Of a stretch of DNA of 64,000 bases, positions 51,975 to 60,877 are shown in pieces. Positions within the stretch are counted from its first letter, which is position 1. Each line of letters begins with the position of its first letter. The notes beneath the pieces were generated by a model, which saw only the letters and a program-made list of their open reading frames with translations, was not told the DNA's origin and searched no databases. The stretch comes from Devosia chinhatensis (GTDB taxonomy: Bacteria > Pseudomonadota > Alphaproteobacteria > Rhizobiales > Devosiaceae), in the NCBI RefSeq assembly GCF_000969445.1, contig NZ_JZEY01000054.1, forward strand, positions 1,054,001 to 1,118,000. Reading direction: 5' to 3'. The position numbers were made by a program, and so were the translations under genes.

Positions 51975-52991
51975 ATGCAAAAAGCGCTCGTATCGATCGC
52001 AGTCGCGGCCTCGCTGGGCCTCGGCGCGACGGCCGCCCAGGCGGCCATTCTCGATGACGTGAAGGCCAAGGGATACGTCCAGTGCGGTGTCACCGGCGGC
52101 GTCGCCGGCTTCTCGGCACCCGATTCCAGCAATGTCTGGACCGGCATCGAAGTCGACTATTGCCGTGCTCTGGCTGCGGCGATCTTCAACGATGCTGACG
52201 CGGTCCGCTTCACCTCGCTCACCAGCCAGGAGCGGTTCACCGCCCTGTCCGCCGGCGAAGTCGATGTGCTGTCCCGCACCACCACCTGGACCATGAGCCG
52301 CGATACCCAGCTGGGCATCAGCTTCGTGGGCACCATGTTCTATGATGGCCAGGGCTTCATGGTCCGCGAGGAAGACGGCATCGAATCGGCTCTGGACCTT
52401 TCCGGCGCCGCGATCTGTATCGAATCCGGCACCACCACCGAGCTCAACGCCGCCGACTACTTCGCCACCAATGGCATGGAATTCAACACCGTCGTGTTCG
52501 TGGACCAGGACGAAGTGGTGAAGGCCTACGAAGACGGCCGTTGCGACGTCTACACCACCGACTCCTCGGCTCTGGCATCCGAACGATCCAAGTTCGCCGA
52601 TCCCGATGCCCACATCATCCTGCCGGAAATCATTTCCAAGGAGCCGCTTGGCCCCTCCGTGCGCTCGGGTGATACCCAGTGGTTCAACATTGCCCGCTGG
52701 ACCTACTTCGCGCTGCTCGAAGCCGAAGAGCTGGGCGTCAGCTCGGCCAATGTCGATGAGCAGCTCGGTTCTGACAACCCGGCCATCAAGCGCCTGCTCG
52801 GCGTCGAAGGCGAATTCGGTGCCCCGCTCGGCCTCGACAACGCCTGGGCCTACCAGATCATCAAGCTCGTCGGCAATTATGCCGAGACCTATGAGCGCAA
52901 TGTCGGCCCGGATACCCCGATCGGGCTGGAACGCGGCCTGAACGCTCTGTGGAGCGACGGCGGCATCCAGTACGCTCCGCCGATCCGCTAA
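51975..52991 (+). CDS. aapJ: General L-amino acid ABC transporter substrate-binding protein AapJ
   Basis: A 338-residue periplasmic class II (bac_3) binding protein with a signal peptide (MQKALVSIAVAASLGLGATAAQA). It carries VKAKGYVQCGVTGGVAGFSA, the carboxylate-binding Arg in LSRTTTWTMSRD, the Ser-Gly-Thr loop CIESGTTTEL, the amine-binding Asp in TTDSSALAS and the C-terminal NALWSDGGIQYAPPI. Aap systems import many L-amino acids. First gene of the operon; a strong hairpin with a T run lies between it and aapQ. Confidence 0.94.
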   Translation: MQKALVSIAVAASLGLGATAAQAAILDDVKAKGYVQCGVTGGVAGFSAPDSSNVWTGIEVDYCRALAAAIFNDADAVRFTSLTSQERFTALSAGEVDVLSRTTTWTMSRDTQLGISFVGTMFYDGQGFMVREEDGIESALDLSGAAICIESGTTTELNAADYFATNGMEFNTVVFVDQDEVVKAYEDGRCDVYTTDSSALASERSKFADPDAHIILPEIISKEPLGPSVRSGDTQWFNIARWTYFALLEAEELGVSSANVDEQLGSDNPAIKRLLGVEGEFGAPLGLDNAWAYQIIKLVGNYAETYERNVGPDTPIGLERGLNALWSDGGIQYAPPIR

Positions 52992-53006
52992 GCCGAACGA
53001 ATTGAG

Positions 53007-53040
53007 CCGGCGCTCCCTCCAGGAGCGCCGGACTTTTTGT
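53007..53040 (+). terminator. Partial terminator between aapJ and aapQ
   Basis: A perfect 10-bp stem CCGGCGCTCC / GGAGCGCCGG with loop CTCCA, then ACTTTTTGTT. It probably sets a higher dose of binding protein than permease. Confidence 0.85.
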
Positions 53041-53102
53041 TCCGTCGTATGCCGCGCCGGCAATGGCGTGCAGCGGCTCTTTGCGGCCAAGGGACAGCTC
53101 AC

Positions 53103-54293
53103 ATGACGACACTCGATACGGGGCCCCAGACAGCCCCAAGGGCGAACTTTTTCAACGATCCGGTTATCCGGGGTATCATCTACCAGGTCGTTGTCGCCGC
53201 GCTGATAGTCAGCTTCATTCTCTGGATAATCGGCAATACTGCGGCCAATCTGGCGGCGCAGAACAAGACCACGGGCTTCGATTTCCTGTGGCGCACGGCC
53301 GGTTTTGATATCTCGTTCTCGCTCATTCCATGGTCCCGCGCCTCGTACTATTATGAAGCCTTCATGGTGGGCCTGCTCAATACGCTGCTTGTCGCCGTGG
53401 TTGGCATCTTCTTTGCCACTGTCCTGGGCTTCACCATCGGCATTGCGCGCCTCAGCACCAATTTCATCATCTCAAGCCTGGCCACGATCTATATCGAGGT
53501 CATCCGCAACATCCCGCTGCTGCTGCAGCTGTTCTTCTGGTATTTTGCGGTTCTCAAATCCATGCCGGCCGTGCGCAATTCCTTCGAATTGCCGTTCGAC
53601 AGCTTCATCAACCAGCGCGGCATCATGATCCCGCGGCCCATTCCGGACGAGCAGTTCAACTTCGTCTGGCTGGGCCTGGCTCTGGCCGTCATTGGCGTGA
53701 TTGTGCTGCGACACTGGGCCAAGAAGCGTCTGGAAGCCACCGGCAAGCGTTTCCCGGTCTTCCTCACCTCCCTGGTCATCCTCTTCGGCGTCACCAGCCT
53801 CGTGTTCTGGGTCAGCGGCGCCAGCGTCGCTTTCGAACTGCCGGTGCTCGAGCGCTTCAATTTCCGCGGCGGCCTGCAATTGCCGCCCGAGTTCATCGCT
53901 CTGGCCTTCGGCCTCATCATCTATACGGCGGCCTTCATCGCCGAGACCGTGCGCGGCGGCATTCAGTCGGTCAATCATGGCCAGACCGAAGCGGCCTCTT
54001 CGCTCGGCCTGCAGGATGGTGATCGCCTGCGCCTCGTGGTCGTGCCGCAGGCCATGCGGGTGATCGTGCCGCCCCTCACCAGCCAATATCTCAACCTGAC
54101 GAAGAACTCCTCGCTCGGTGCAGCCATCGGCTATCCCGAACTGGTCAACGTCTTCGCGGGAACCTCTCTGAACCAGACCGGTCGCGCCATCGAATGCATC
54201 GCCATCGTGATGACGGTCTATCTCTGCTTCTCCCTGCTCACCTCGGCTATCATGAATTGGTACAATGGCCGCGTGAAGCTGGTGGAACGGTAG
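53103..54293 (+). CDS. aapQ: Amino acid ABC transporter permease AapQ
   Basis: A 396-residue inner-membrane permease with about eight helices, long because of the extra N-terminal helix and central loop typical of Aap/Bzt permeases. Landmarks are AFMVGLLNTLLVAVVGIFFATVLG, EVIRNIPLLLQLFFWYF and the EAA loop NHGQTEAASSLGLQDGDRLRLVVVPQAM. ATG at 53103 follows GGGACAG. Confidence 0.94.
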   Translation: MTTLDTGPQTAPRANFFNDPVIRGIIYQVVVAALIVSFILWIIGNTAANLAAQNKTTGFDFLWRTAGFDISFSLIPWSRASYYYEAFMVGLLNTLLVAVVGIFFATVLGFTIGIARLSTNFIISSLATIYIEVIRNIPLLLQLFFWYFAVLKSMPAVRNSFELPFDSFINQRGIMIPRPIPDEQFNFVWLGLALAVIGVIVLRHWAKKRLEATGKRFPVFLTSLVILFGVTSLVFWVSGASVAFELPVLERFNFRGGLQLPPEFIALAFGLIIYTAAFIAETVRGGIQSVNHGQTEAASSLGLQDGDRLRLVVVPQAMRVIVPPLTSQYLNLTKNSSLGAAIGYPELVNVFAGTSLNQTGRAIECIAIVMTVYLCFSLLTSAIMNWYNGRVKLVER

Positions 54294-54302
54294 GAGGTTG
54301 CC

Positions 54303-55430
54303 ATGACAGACATTGGTTTCGTCCGCTCCGACATCGTTGAGGCCCGCCCCGCGCCCATGCGGACCAGCGGCCCCATGGTGTGGATCAAGAAGAACCTCTT
54401 CGCCACCCCGCTCGACGGCGTGCTCACCGTTCTGGGTGCAGCCTTTTTGCTTTGGGTCGTCCCGCCGCTCTATGGCTTCTTCTTCGGCAATGCCGTGCCC
54501 CCCGGGGGCACGGTCGAACAGTGCCGCATGGAAAATGCCGGCGCCTGCTGGGCTTATATCGCGGCCGAGATGGAGTTTTTCATCTACGGCTTCTATCCGG
54601 CCCAGGAATTCTGGCGTCCCAATCTCGTCTTCGCCTTGGGGGCGCTGCTGCTGACGCCGCTCCTGATCCCCAAGGTGCCCTATAAGCGGGTCAATGCCGT
54701 CCTGCTGCTCGTCGTCTATCCGATCGTCAGCTACATCCTTCTGGCTGGCGGTCTGTTCGGCCTGCGTGTCGTTCCCACCGAACAATGGGGTGGCCTTCTG
54801 GTCACGCTCATCATTTCGGTCGTGGGCATCACGCTGTCCTTCCCGCTCGGCATCGTCCTGGCGCTCGGCCGGCAATCGAGCCTGCCGATCATCAAGACCG
54901 CCTGCGTCATGTTCATCGAGTTGATCCGCGCCGTCCCGCTGATCACCATCCTGTTCATGGCCTCGGTCATGCTGCCGCTCTTCATGCCGCAGGGGACGAC
55001 GGTGGATAAATTCCTCCGCGCCCTGGTCGGCGTCACGCTCTTCACCTCCGCCTATATGGCCGAGGTGGTACGCGGCGGTCTGCAGGCCATTCCGCGGGGG
55101 CAGTACGAAGCCGCGGCGGCGCTCGGGCTCGGCTATTGGCGCCGGATGTGGTTCATCATCTTGCCCCAGGCCCTCAAGCACGTGATCCCGGGCATCGTGA
55201 ACAACTTCATCTCGCTCTTTAAGGACACGTCGCTCGTCTACATCGTCGGCATGCGTGACCTGCTCGAAGCGGTCAAGACCAAGAACGATTCCGCCATCGA
55301 ATGGCAATCGGCCAACACCGCGACCACCGGCTACATCTTTGCAGCCATGGTCTTCTGGGTCTTCTGTTTCGGCATGTCCCGCTACTCCATCTTCATGGAG
55401 CGCCGTCTCAACACTGGCTACAAGAGGTAG
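54303..55430 (+). CDS. aapM: Amino acid ABC transporter permease AapM
   Basis: A 375-residue partner permease with about eight helices. Features: [25 protein letters not shown] near the N-terminus, [20 protein letters not shown] and the EAA loop [33 protein letters not shown] precedes the ATG, only 9 bases after the aapQ stop. It forms the heterodimeric channel with AapQ. Confidence 0.95.
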   Translation: MTDIGFVRSDIVEARPAPMRTSGPMVWIKKNLFATPLDGVLTVLGAAFLLWVVPPLYGFFFGNAVPPGGTVEQCRMENAGACWAYIAAEMEFFIYGFYPAQEFWRPNLVFALGALLLTPLLIPKVPYKRVNAVLLLVVYPIVSYILLAGGLFGLRVVPTEQWGGLLVTLIISVVGITLSFPLGIVLALGRQSSLPIIKTACVMFIELIRAVPLITILFMASVMLPLFMPQGTTVDKFLRALVGVTLFTSAYMAEVVRGGLQAIPRGQYEAAAALGLGYWRRMWFIILPQALKHVIPGIVNNFISLFKDTSLVYIVGMRDLLEAVKTKNDSAIEWQSANTATTGYIFAAMVFWVFCFGMSRYSIFMERRLNTGYKR

Positions 55431-55435
55431 CGCCT

Positions 55436-56236
55436 ATGTCTCAGGTTTCAGAAACAACGCTCGACCGTCAGATCGACACCAGCCATATGCAGGTCTCCCA
55501 GACCGAGGTGGCCATCGAAGTGGTCGACATGCACAAGTGGTATGGCGACTTCCATGTGCTGCGCGATATCAACCTCAAGGTGATGAAGGGCGAGCGCATC
55601 GTCATCGCCGGCCCCTCGGGCTCGGGCAAGTCGACGCTGATCCGCTGCATCAATCGGCTGGAAGAGCATCAGGAAGGCCAGATCATCGTCAACGGCACCG
55701 AGTTGACGGCCGATCTCAAGCGCATCGATGAAGTGCGCCGCGAAGTCGGCATGGTGTTCCAGCACTTCAATCTCTTCCCGCACCTGACCATCCTTCAGAA
55801 CCTCACCCTCGCGCCCATCTGGGTGCGCGGCACGCCCAAGGCCGAGGCGGAAGAGACGGCGATGCATTATCTGGAGCGGGTCAAGATTCCCGAGCAGGCG
55901 AACAAATATCCCGGCCAGCTTTCCGGCGGTCAGCAGCAGCGCGTCGCCATTGCCCGCTCGCTCTGCATGCAGCCCCGGATCATGCTGTTCGACGAACCCA
56001 CTTCGGCGCTCGACCCGGAAATGGTCAAGGAAGTGCTCGAGGTGATGATCAGCCTTGCCGAGGAAGGCATGACCATGATCTGCGTGACCCACGAAATGGG
56101 CTTTGCCCGCCAGGTGGCCAATCGCGTGATCTTCATGGATCAGGGCCAGATCATCGAGCAGAACGAGCCCGAGGCCTTCTTCTCGAACCCGCAGCATGAG
56201 CGCACCAAGCTCTTCCTGAGTCAGATTCTGCACTAG
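55436..56236 (+). CDS. aapP: Amino acid ABC transporter ATP-binding protein AapP
   Basis: A 266-residue GlnQ-type ATPase. Walker A is GPSGSGKST, the signature is [15 protein letters not shown], Walker B is [14 protein letters not shown] and the switch His is in [16 protein letters not shown] at 55436 lies 5 bases after the aapM stop; the AGAGG at the end of aapM is the ribosome site. The longer ORF overlaps aapM. A hairpin with a short T run follows. Confidence 0.96.
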   Translation: MSQVSETTLDRQIDTSHMQVSQTEVAIEVVDMHKWYGDFHVLRDINLKVMKGERIVIAGPSGSGKSTLIRCINRLEEHQEGQIIVNGTELTADLKRIDEVRREVGMVFQHFNLFPHLTILQNLTLAPIWVRGTPKAEAEETAMHYLERVKIPEQANKYPGQLSGGQQQRVAIARSLCMQPRIMLFDEPTSALDPEMVKEVLEVMISLAEEGMTMICVTHEMGFARQVANRVIFMDQGQIIEQNEPEAFFSNPQHERTKLFLSQILH

Positions 56237-56277
56237 GACGCTGCGGCGCGATCAACGGCGAGTTGAACAAATTATCA

Positions 56278-56311
56278 GGGGGTCGAGCCGGTGGTCGGCT
56301 TGACCCCCTTT
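56278..56311 (+). terminator. Terminator/attenuator after aapP
   Basis: GGGGGTCGAGCC and GGCTTGACCCCC form a 12-bp stem with one G-T pair and a 7-base loop, then TTT. It separates the core operon from the second binding-protein gene. Confidence 0.75.
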
Positions 56312-56355
56312 GCCTGCCTGCCGATAGTGGACGCAAGAAACGAAAGCCTGCAATC

Positions 56356-57378
56356 GTGCGCCACTTTTTCAAGCCAGTCCTGCTTCTGGCAACCCTGCTG
56401 TTCGGGTTGGCAGTGCCGCCTGTCGCGGCCCAGACGCTCGAAGCGGTGCGCGAGCGCGGCTTTCTCGTCTGTGGCTCCAGCAATCCTCTGGCCGGGTTCG
56501 CCCAGCAGGATAATGACAGCCGCTGGTCGGGTTTCGATGTCGATCTCTGCCGCGCGCTTGCCGCCGCCATCTTCGGCAATCCCGATCAGATCGAGTTTCG
56601 CTCCTATCGTGGCGAAGCGCGTTTTGCCCCGCTCCAGACCGGCAGCGTCGATGTGCTCATGCGCAACGGTGCCTGGACGGCAGGGCGCGACACCCGTTTC
56701 GGCGCCCGCTATGTCACGCCCAGCTTTTTCGATGGCCAGGCCTTTCTCGTTCCCCAATCCTTGGGCGTCGTATCGGCCTACGAACTCGATGACGTCAGCA
56801 TCTGCGTCGTTGACGCCTTCGGCGAGATTGCCGCGCTCGACGAATTTTTCTTTTCCAATCAGACCACCTATCGCGAGGTCCTCTACGAGGAGACTGCCGA
56901 CCTCCTGACCGCTTATCGCGCCGGTCTCTGCCAGGTGGTCTCGGCCTCCGGTCGCCAATTGCAGGCCATTCGCCGCGAATTGCAGGAGCCCGCCCAGCAT
57001 CGGATCTTGCCCGAACGCATTTCCAAGGAAGTGATCGGGCCGGTCGTGCGCATGGATGACGATACGTGGTTCGAAATCGTCCGCTGGACCATCTTCGCTC
57101 TGATCACCGCCGAGGAAGTGGGCGTCACCAGCCTCAATATCGACTCCCTGTCGGCCGCCCGGTCGCCATCGGTCCGGCGCATTCTGGGCCTCGAGGGGGA
57201 TTTCGGCAGCGCCTTGGGTCTGCGCCCCACCTTCATGAGCGACGCCATTCGTGCCGTGGGCAATTATTCCGAACTTTACGATCGCAATTTCGGCGCCCAG
57301 ACCGGCGCCGCCATGCTGCGCGGGCAGAATGCTCTCTGGAGCAATGGCGGCCTGCTTTACGCGCCGCCAATCATGTAG
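56356..57378 (+). CDS. Second AapJ-like amino acid binding protein, altered binding site
   Basis: A 340-residue homologue of AapJ with a signal peptide (VRHFFKPVLLLATLLFGLAVPPVAA). The overall fold is kept (GFLVCGSSNPLAGFAQQ, FDVDLCRALAAAIFG, LISKE-like RISKEVIGPVVR, NALWSNGGLLYAPPI). Compared by eye with AapJ, the carboxylate Arg remains (LMRNGAWTAGRD), but the SGTTTE loop reads DAFGEIA and the amine-binding Asp segment TTDSSA reads VSASGR. The GTG start has no good ribosome site. It may bind another ligand or act as a sensor; loss of function is also possible. Confidence 0.82.
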   Translation: MRHFFKPVLLLATLLFGLAVPPVAAQTLEAVRERGFLVCGSSNPLAGFAQQDNDSRWSGFDVDLCRALAAAIFGNPDQIEFRSYRGEARFAPLQTGSVDVLMRNGAWTAGRDTRFGARYVTPSFFDGQAFLVPQSLGVVSAYELDDVSICVVDAFGEIAALDEFFFSNQTTYREVLYEETADLLTAYRAGLCQVVSASGRQLQAIRRELQEPAQHRILPERISKEVIGPVVRMDDDTWFEIVRWTIFALITAEEVGVTSLNIDSLSAARSPSVRRILGLEGDFGSALGLRPTFMSDAIRAVGNYSELYDRNFGAQTGAAMLRGQNALWSNGGLLYAPPIM

Positions 57379-57387
57379 GTATCCGCC

Positions 57388-58101
57388 TTATGCGAAGTGC
57401 AGACTGACCCGGCGGTTCTGCTTGCCCTTCTTTTCGATCTTGCCGAAGGCGAGGGGGCCGATTTCTCCGGTGCGCGCCACATGGGTGCCGCCACAGGGTT
57501 GCAGGTCCACATCGCCGATCCGCACCAGCCGCACGCGACCCTGGCCCATCGGCGGCTTCACCTTCATGGTCTTGATCAGGTCGGCCTTGGCCGCCATCTC
57601 CTCGTCGCTGATCCACTCGTAACTGACCGCATGGTTGGCGGTGACCATATCGTTGAGCTGCGTCTCCAGCGCTGGCAAGTCGTCGGGGACCTCCGGCATA
57701 TCGAAATCGAGACGCCCCTTGTCCTCGCCGATCTGCCCGCCGGTGACCGGATAGGGCATGACCACGGACAGCAGGTGCAGCGCCGTATGCATCCGCATCA
57801 ATTTGTAGCGCCGCTCCCAGTCGAGCGACAATGTCACGCGCTCTCCCACTGCCGGCAGCGTTTGTCCGGGCTCGGGAACGTGAACGATGGCCGTTTTGTC
57901 ACCTTCGGGATGAAGTGCGGTGGTCAACGTCAACAGTCTGCTAGCGTCAAGCGCCAAAGTGCCAGTGTCGCCGGGCTGCCCGCCAGAGGCCGCGTAGAAG
58001 ATGGTCCTATCCAGCACGATCCCGCCTTCGGGCGTAATTTCGGTAACCACGGCATCGGTCGTGCGCAGGTAAGAATCGTCGCGAAACAGGAATTGGGTCA
58101 T
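57388..58101 (-). CDS. Alanyl-tRNA editing protein (AlaX family)
   Basis: A 237-residue free-standing editing domain that deacylates Ser- or Gly-mischarged tRNA-Ala. Zinc ligands: MRMHTALHLLS (HxxxH) and DLQPCGGTHVA (CxxxH). The N-terminal beta-domain has LDRTIFYAASGGQPGDTG, the AlaX-2 type. Two bases of overlap-free spacing (10 bases) follow the cardiolipin synthase gene upstream on the same strand, so they are likely cotranscribed. It converges with the altered AapJ gene. Confidence 0.93.
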   Translation of the reverse strand: MTQFLFRDDSYLRTTDAVVTEITPEGGIVLDRTIFYAASGGQPGDTGTLALDASRLLTLTTALHPEGDKTAIVHVPEPGQTLPAVGERVTLSLDWERRYKLMRMHTALHLLSVVMPYPVTGGQIGEDKGRLDFDMPEVPDDLPALETQLNDMVTANHAVSYEWISDEEMAAKADLIKTMKVKPPMGQGRVRLVRIGDVDLQPCGGTHVARTGEIGPLAFGKIEKKGKQNRRVSLHFA

Positions 58102-58111
58102 CTGAAAATGC

Positions 58112-59563
58112 CTAGAGAACTGGGGATAATAGGCGCGCCGCCTGCATCAATACATAAAGCGGCCAGGGCCGGGTCTGCACCTCCGACATGCCCACCTGGC
58201 GGCAGGACTCGAAGTCCTTGAGCAGCATGTCCTCGATGGCCGAGAGCGTCGCCGGATCGGTGAACCACAAGGTGATCTCGAAATTGATCGCAAACGAGCG
58301 ATTGTCGAAATTCACACTGCCCACCGTCGCAATCTGGTCATCCATCAAAACCACTTTTTGATGAAGGAATCCATCGGTGTAGCGGTAGACCCCGATGTCG
58401 TGTTCGACCATGGAATCGGCATGCGCCAGGCTCGCCAGCCAGACGATCTTGTGGTCCGGATTGTCCGGCAGCATGATCCGCACGTCCACCCCGCGCAACC
58501 GCGCCGCGAACAGCGCCGTCCGGATGTCGGTATCCGGCACGAAATAAGGGCTGACGATCCATAAGCGCTCCCGCGCCCTCCCGATCAGGTCGGTATAGGC
58601 AATGGCGCATTCCTCGAGCTTGTCGGCCGGCCCGCTGCCCATGACCAGCACCGATTCCTCACCGAAGGACTCGAGCTCCGCCGGTGGGCGATTGGGCAGA
58701 AGCTCGCCCGTCGCCCATTCCCAATCCTCGCGGAACAGCAGCGCACAGCCCAGCGCCGCCGGGCCGGACACTCGAACATGAGTATCGCGCCAATGCCCGA
58801 ATTTGGGATCCTCTCCGAGATATTCGACACCCACATTGTGCCCGCCGACCCAGGCATGCTTGCCGTCAACCACCACGATCTTGCGATGATTGCGATAGTT
58901 GATACGGGCCGGTCCATAGAAGCGCAGCAGCTTGTGGCGGTAATTGAACCCTGCCACCTTGACCCCGGCCTCGCGCAGTTCCCGGCGATAGCGCTTGGGC
59001 ATGCCGGTGCTGCCGATGTCGTCGTAAAGCAGATAAACTGCAACCCCTTCCTTGGCCTTGGCAATCAGACGCTCAGCAAGCTCCTGTCCCAGCTTGTCGT
59101 CGCGGACGATATAGAACTGCACAAGCAGGTATTCTCGCGCAGCCTCTATGCCCTCGAAGATCGAATCGAACGTCGCCTTGCCGTCGATCAGCAGTTCGAC
59201 ATCATTTCCCTTGAGAAAGGGAAGCTCGGAGACATGAACCTGAACCGGCCAAAGGGCATCGGTTTCCCGATCGACCAGCGCCAGATCCTTGGCCCGCAAT
59301 GGTCGGTCGGCCCGGCCGTTCTTCATCCGGTCAGTGGCGTAGTCGTCAAAGAGTTTCCACCCGAAGATAAGGTAGAGCAGGACCGAGGGAATGGGCAGGA
59401 GGAGGAGGGACAAAAGCCAGGCAATGGAGCCCTGAGAAGTCCGGGAATTGAGAATTTCCCGGACCGCGCACACGAAGGCGAGCAAATAAATGGCGCCCAT
59501 GATGAGCGCCACGATGTGCAGGTCCGCGATGACCGCGCGGAGAATGTCGTCGATGCCGAACAC
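58112..59563 (-). CDS. cls: Cardiolipin synthase (phospholipase D type)
   Basis: A 483-residue membrane enzyme joining two phosphatidylglycerols to cardiolipin. Two N-terminal membrane helices (about 12-32 and 42-65; LHIVALIMGAIYLLAFVC, IAWLLSLLLLPIPSVLLYLI) precede two catalytic HKD motifs: NHRKIVVVDGKHAWVGG near residue 220 and LHQKVVLMDDQIATVGS near 405, each with the GS/GG-N region downstream. Length matches ClsA. First gene of a probable unit with alaX. Confidence 0.94.
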   Translation of the reverse strand: MFGIDDILRAVIADLHIVALIMGAIYLLAFVCAVREILNSRTSQGSIAWLLSLLLLPIPSVLLYLIFGWKLFDDYATDRMKNGRADRPLRAKDLALVDRETDALWPVQVHVSELPFLKGNDVELLIDGKATFDSIFEGIEAAREYLLVQFYIVRDDKLGQELAERLIAKAKEGVAVYLLYDDIGSTGMPKRYRRELREAGVKVAGFNYRHKLLRFYGPARINYRNHRKIVVVDGKHAWVGGHNVGVEYLGEDPKFGHWRDTHVRVSGPAALGCALLFREDWEWATGELLPNRPPAELESFGEESVLVMGSGPADKLEECAIAYTDLIGRARERLWIVSPYFVPDTDIRTALFAARLRGVDVRIMLPDNPDHKIVWLASLAHADSMVEHDIGVYRYTDGFLHQKVVLMDDQIATVGSVNFDNRSFAINFEITLWFTDPATLSAIEDMLLKDFESCRQVGMSEVQTRPWPLYVLMQAARLLSPVL

Positions 59564-59628
59564 GGTGATCTTTCGAAACGGTGGACGGTCACTCTAGCAG
59601 CGAAAGCCGGTGCGGCAATGCCTGACGA

Positions 59629-60678
59629 TCAGAGCGTTTCGGGTTCCATCACCTCGCTGATGTCGATCGTCCCCGGTTCGTCCATCCACGGCGGCACCGG
59701 CAAGTCCTTGGAGCGGAGAAACTCCGGATTGAAAATCTTGCTGGCATAGCGGTTGCCATAGTCACAGAGGATCGTCACGATGGTCTTGCCGGGCCCGAGA
59801 TCGCGCGCCATGCGCACGGCGCCGGCTATATTGATCGCGCTCGATCCCCCCAGGCAGAGACCTTCATGTTGTAGCAGATCGTAGATGAAGGGCAGGGCTT
59901 CCGCATCGGAGATCTGGTAGGGCATGTCGACATCGAGCCCTTCGAGATTGGCCGTGATGCGGCCCTGTCCGATGCCTTCGGTGATGGAATTGCCCGAGGA
60001 TTTGAGCGCACCGTTGGCATAATATTCGTAGAGCGCCGCACCTTCTGGATCGGCGAGGCCAATCTTGACGTCGGGGTTTCGTGCTCGCAGCGCCTCGGCA
60101 ACGCCGGCCAGCGTACCGCCCGAGCCAACGGCGCAGATAAACCCGTCGATGCGTCCACCCGTCTGCTGCCAGATTTCGGGGCCGGTCGTCTCAACATGTG
60201 CACGGCGATTGGAAATATTGTCGAACTGGTTGGCCCAAACGGCCCCCTCGGGACGCTCGCGGTTGAGTTTTTCCGCCAGGCGCCCGGAAACCTTGATGTA
60301 ATTGTTCGGGTTCTTGTATGGCTTGGCTGGGACCTCGATCAGCTCAGCACCATAAAGACGCAAGGCGTCCTTCTTTTCCTGGCTTTGCGTTTCGGGAATG
60401 ACGATCACCGATTTGAAGCCGAGCGAGTTGGCGACCAGCGTCAGCCCAATGCCGGTATTTCCGGCCGTGCCCTCGACAATGGTGCCGCCGGGCTTGAGCG
60501 CACCGGATTTGACCGCATCGTGAATCATGAACAGGGCGGCCCGGTCCTTGACGGATTGTCCGGGATTGAGGAACTCCGCCTTGCCCCAGATATCGCATCC
60601 CGTCAGCGTCGAGACCCGGTTGAGACGAATGAGCGGCGTGTTGCCGATGGCGGAGATGAGGTCTTGGTGCTTGGCCAT
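59629..60678 (-). CDS. cysK: Cysteine synthase A
   Basis: A 349-residue fold-type II PLP enzyme that makes cysteine from O-acetylserine and sulfide. The Schiff-base Lys lies in LNPGQSVKDRAALFMI, the substrate loop is VEGTAGNTGIGLTLVA, and the phosphate-binding glycines are in AVGSGGTLAGVAEAL. It is 25-35 residues longer than the usual CysK, with a C-terminal extension ending VMEPETL; EGTAGNTG replaces the more common EPTSGNTG, as in several alphaproteobacterial homologues. O-phosphoserine or homocysteine-linked variants cannot be excluded. Confidence 0.9.
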   Translation of the reverse strand: MAKHQDLISAIGNTPLIRLNRVSTLTGCDIWGKAEFLNPGQSVKDRAALFMIHDAVKSGALKPGGTIVEGTAGNTGIGLTLVANSLGFKSVIVIPETQSQEKKDALRLYGAELIEVPAKPYKNPNNYIKVSGRLAEKLNRERPEGAVWANQFDNISNRRAHVETTGPEIWQQTGGRIDGFICAVGSGGTLAGVAEALRARNPDVKIGLADPEGAALYEYYANGALKSSGNSITEGIGQGRITANLEGLDVDMPYQISDAEALPFIYDLLQHEGLCLGGSSAINIAGAVRMARDLGPGKTIVTILCDYGNRYASKIFNPEFLRSKDLPVPPWMDEPGTIDISEVMEPETL

Positions 60679-60877
60679 AATGCTCTTATCGTCCCGGATA
60701 TGACGGATTTGCTCTGCTTCGCGTGAGCAAAGCCATGAAGATCAGTCACTTATGGTAGGTGCCCACGGCTGCAACCGCAAGGCGCAAACCCGCTCTGCGG
60801 CAGGGCTTTTTCCAGCCGTGGCCCGAGATGGAAGCCCCGTCTCCCTGTGGAACCCTGCGCGAAATAGTTTTTTACCC
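60679..60877. other. Intergenic region between cysK and the photolyase gene
   Basis: 199 bases upstream of cysK and downstream of the photolyase gene. I see a T run (TTTTTTACCCC at 60867) but no stable stem and no small gene. Confidence 0.4.

Noticed and set aside
53472-55307. 611-codon minus-strand ORF
   Set aside because: Antisense to aapQ and aapM; acidic/His-rich shadow composition.
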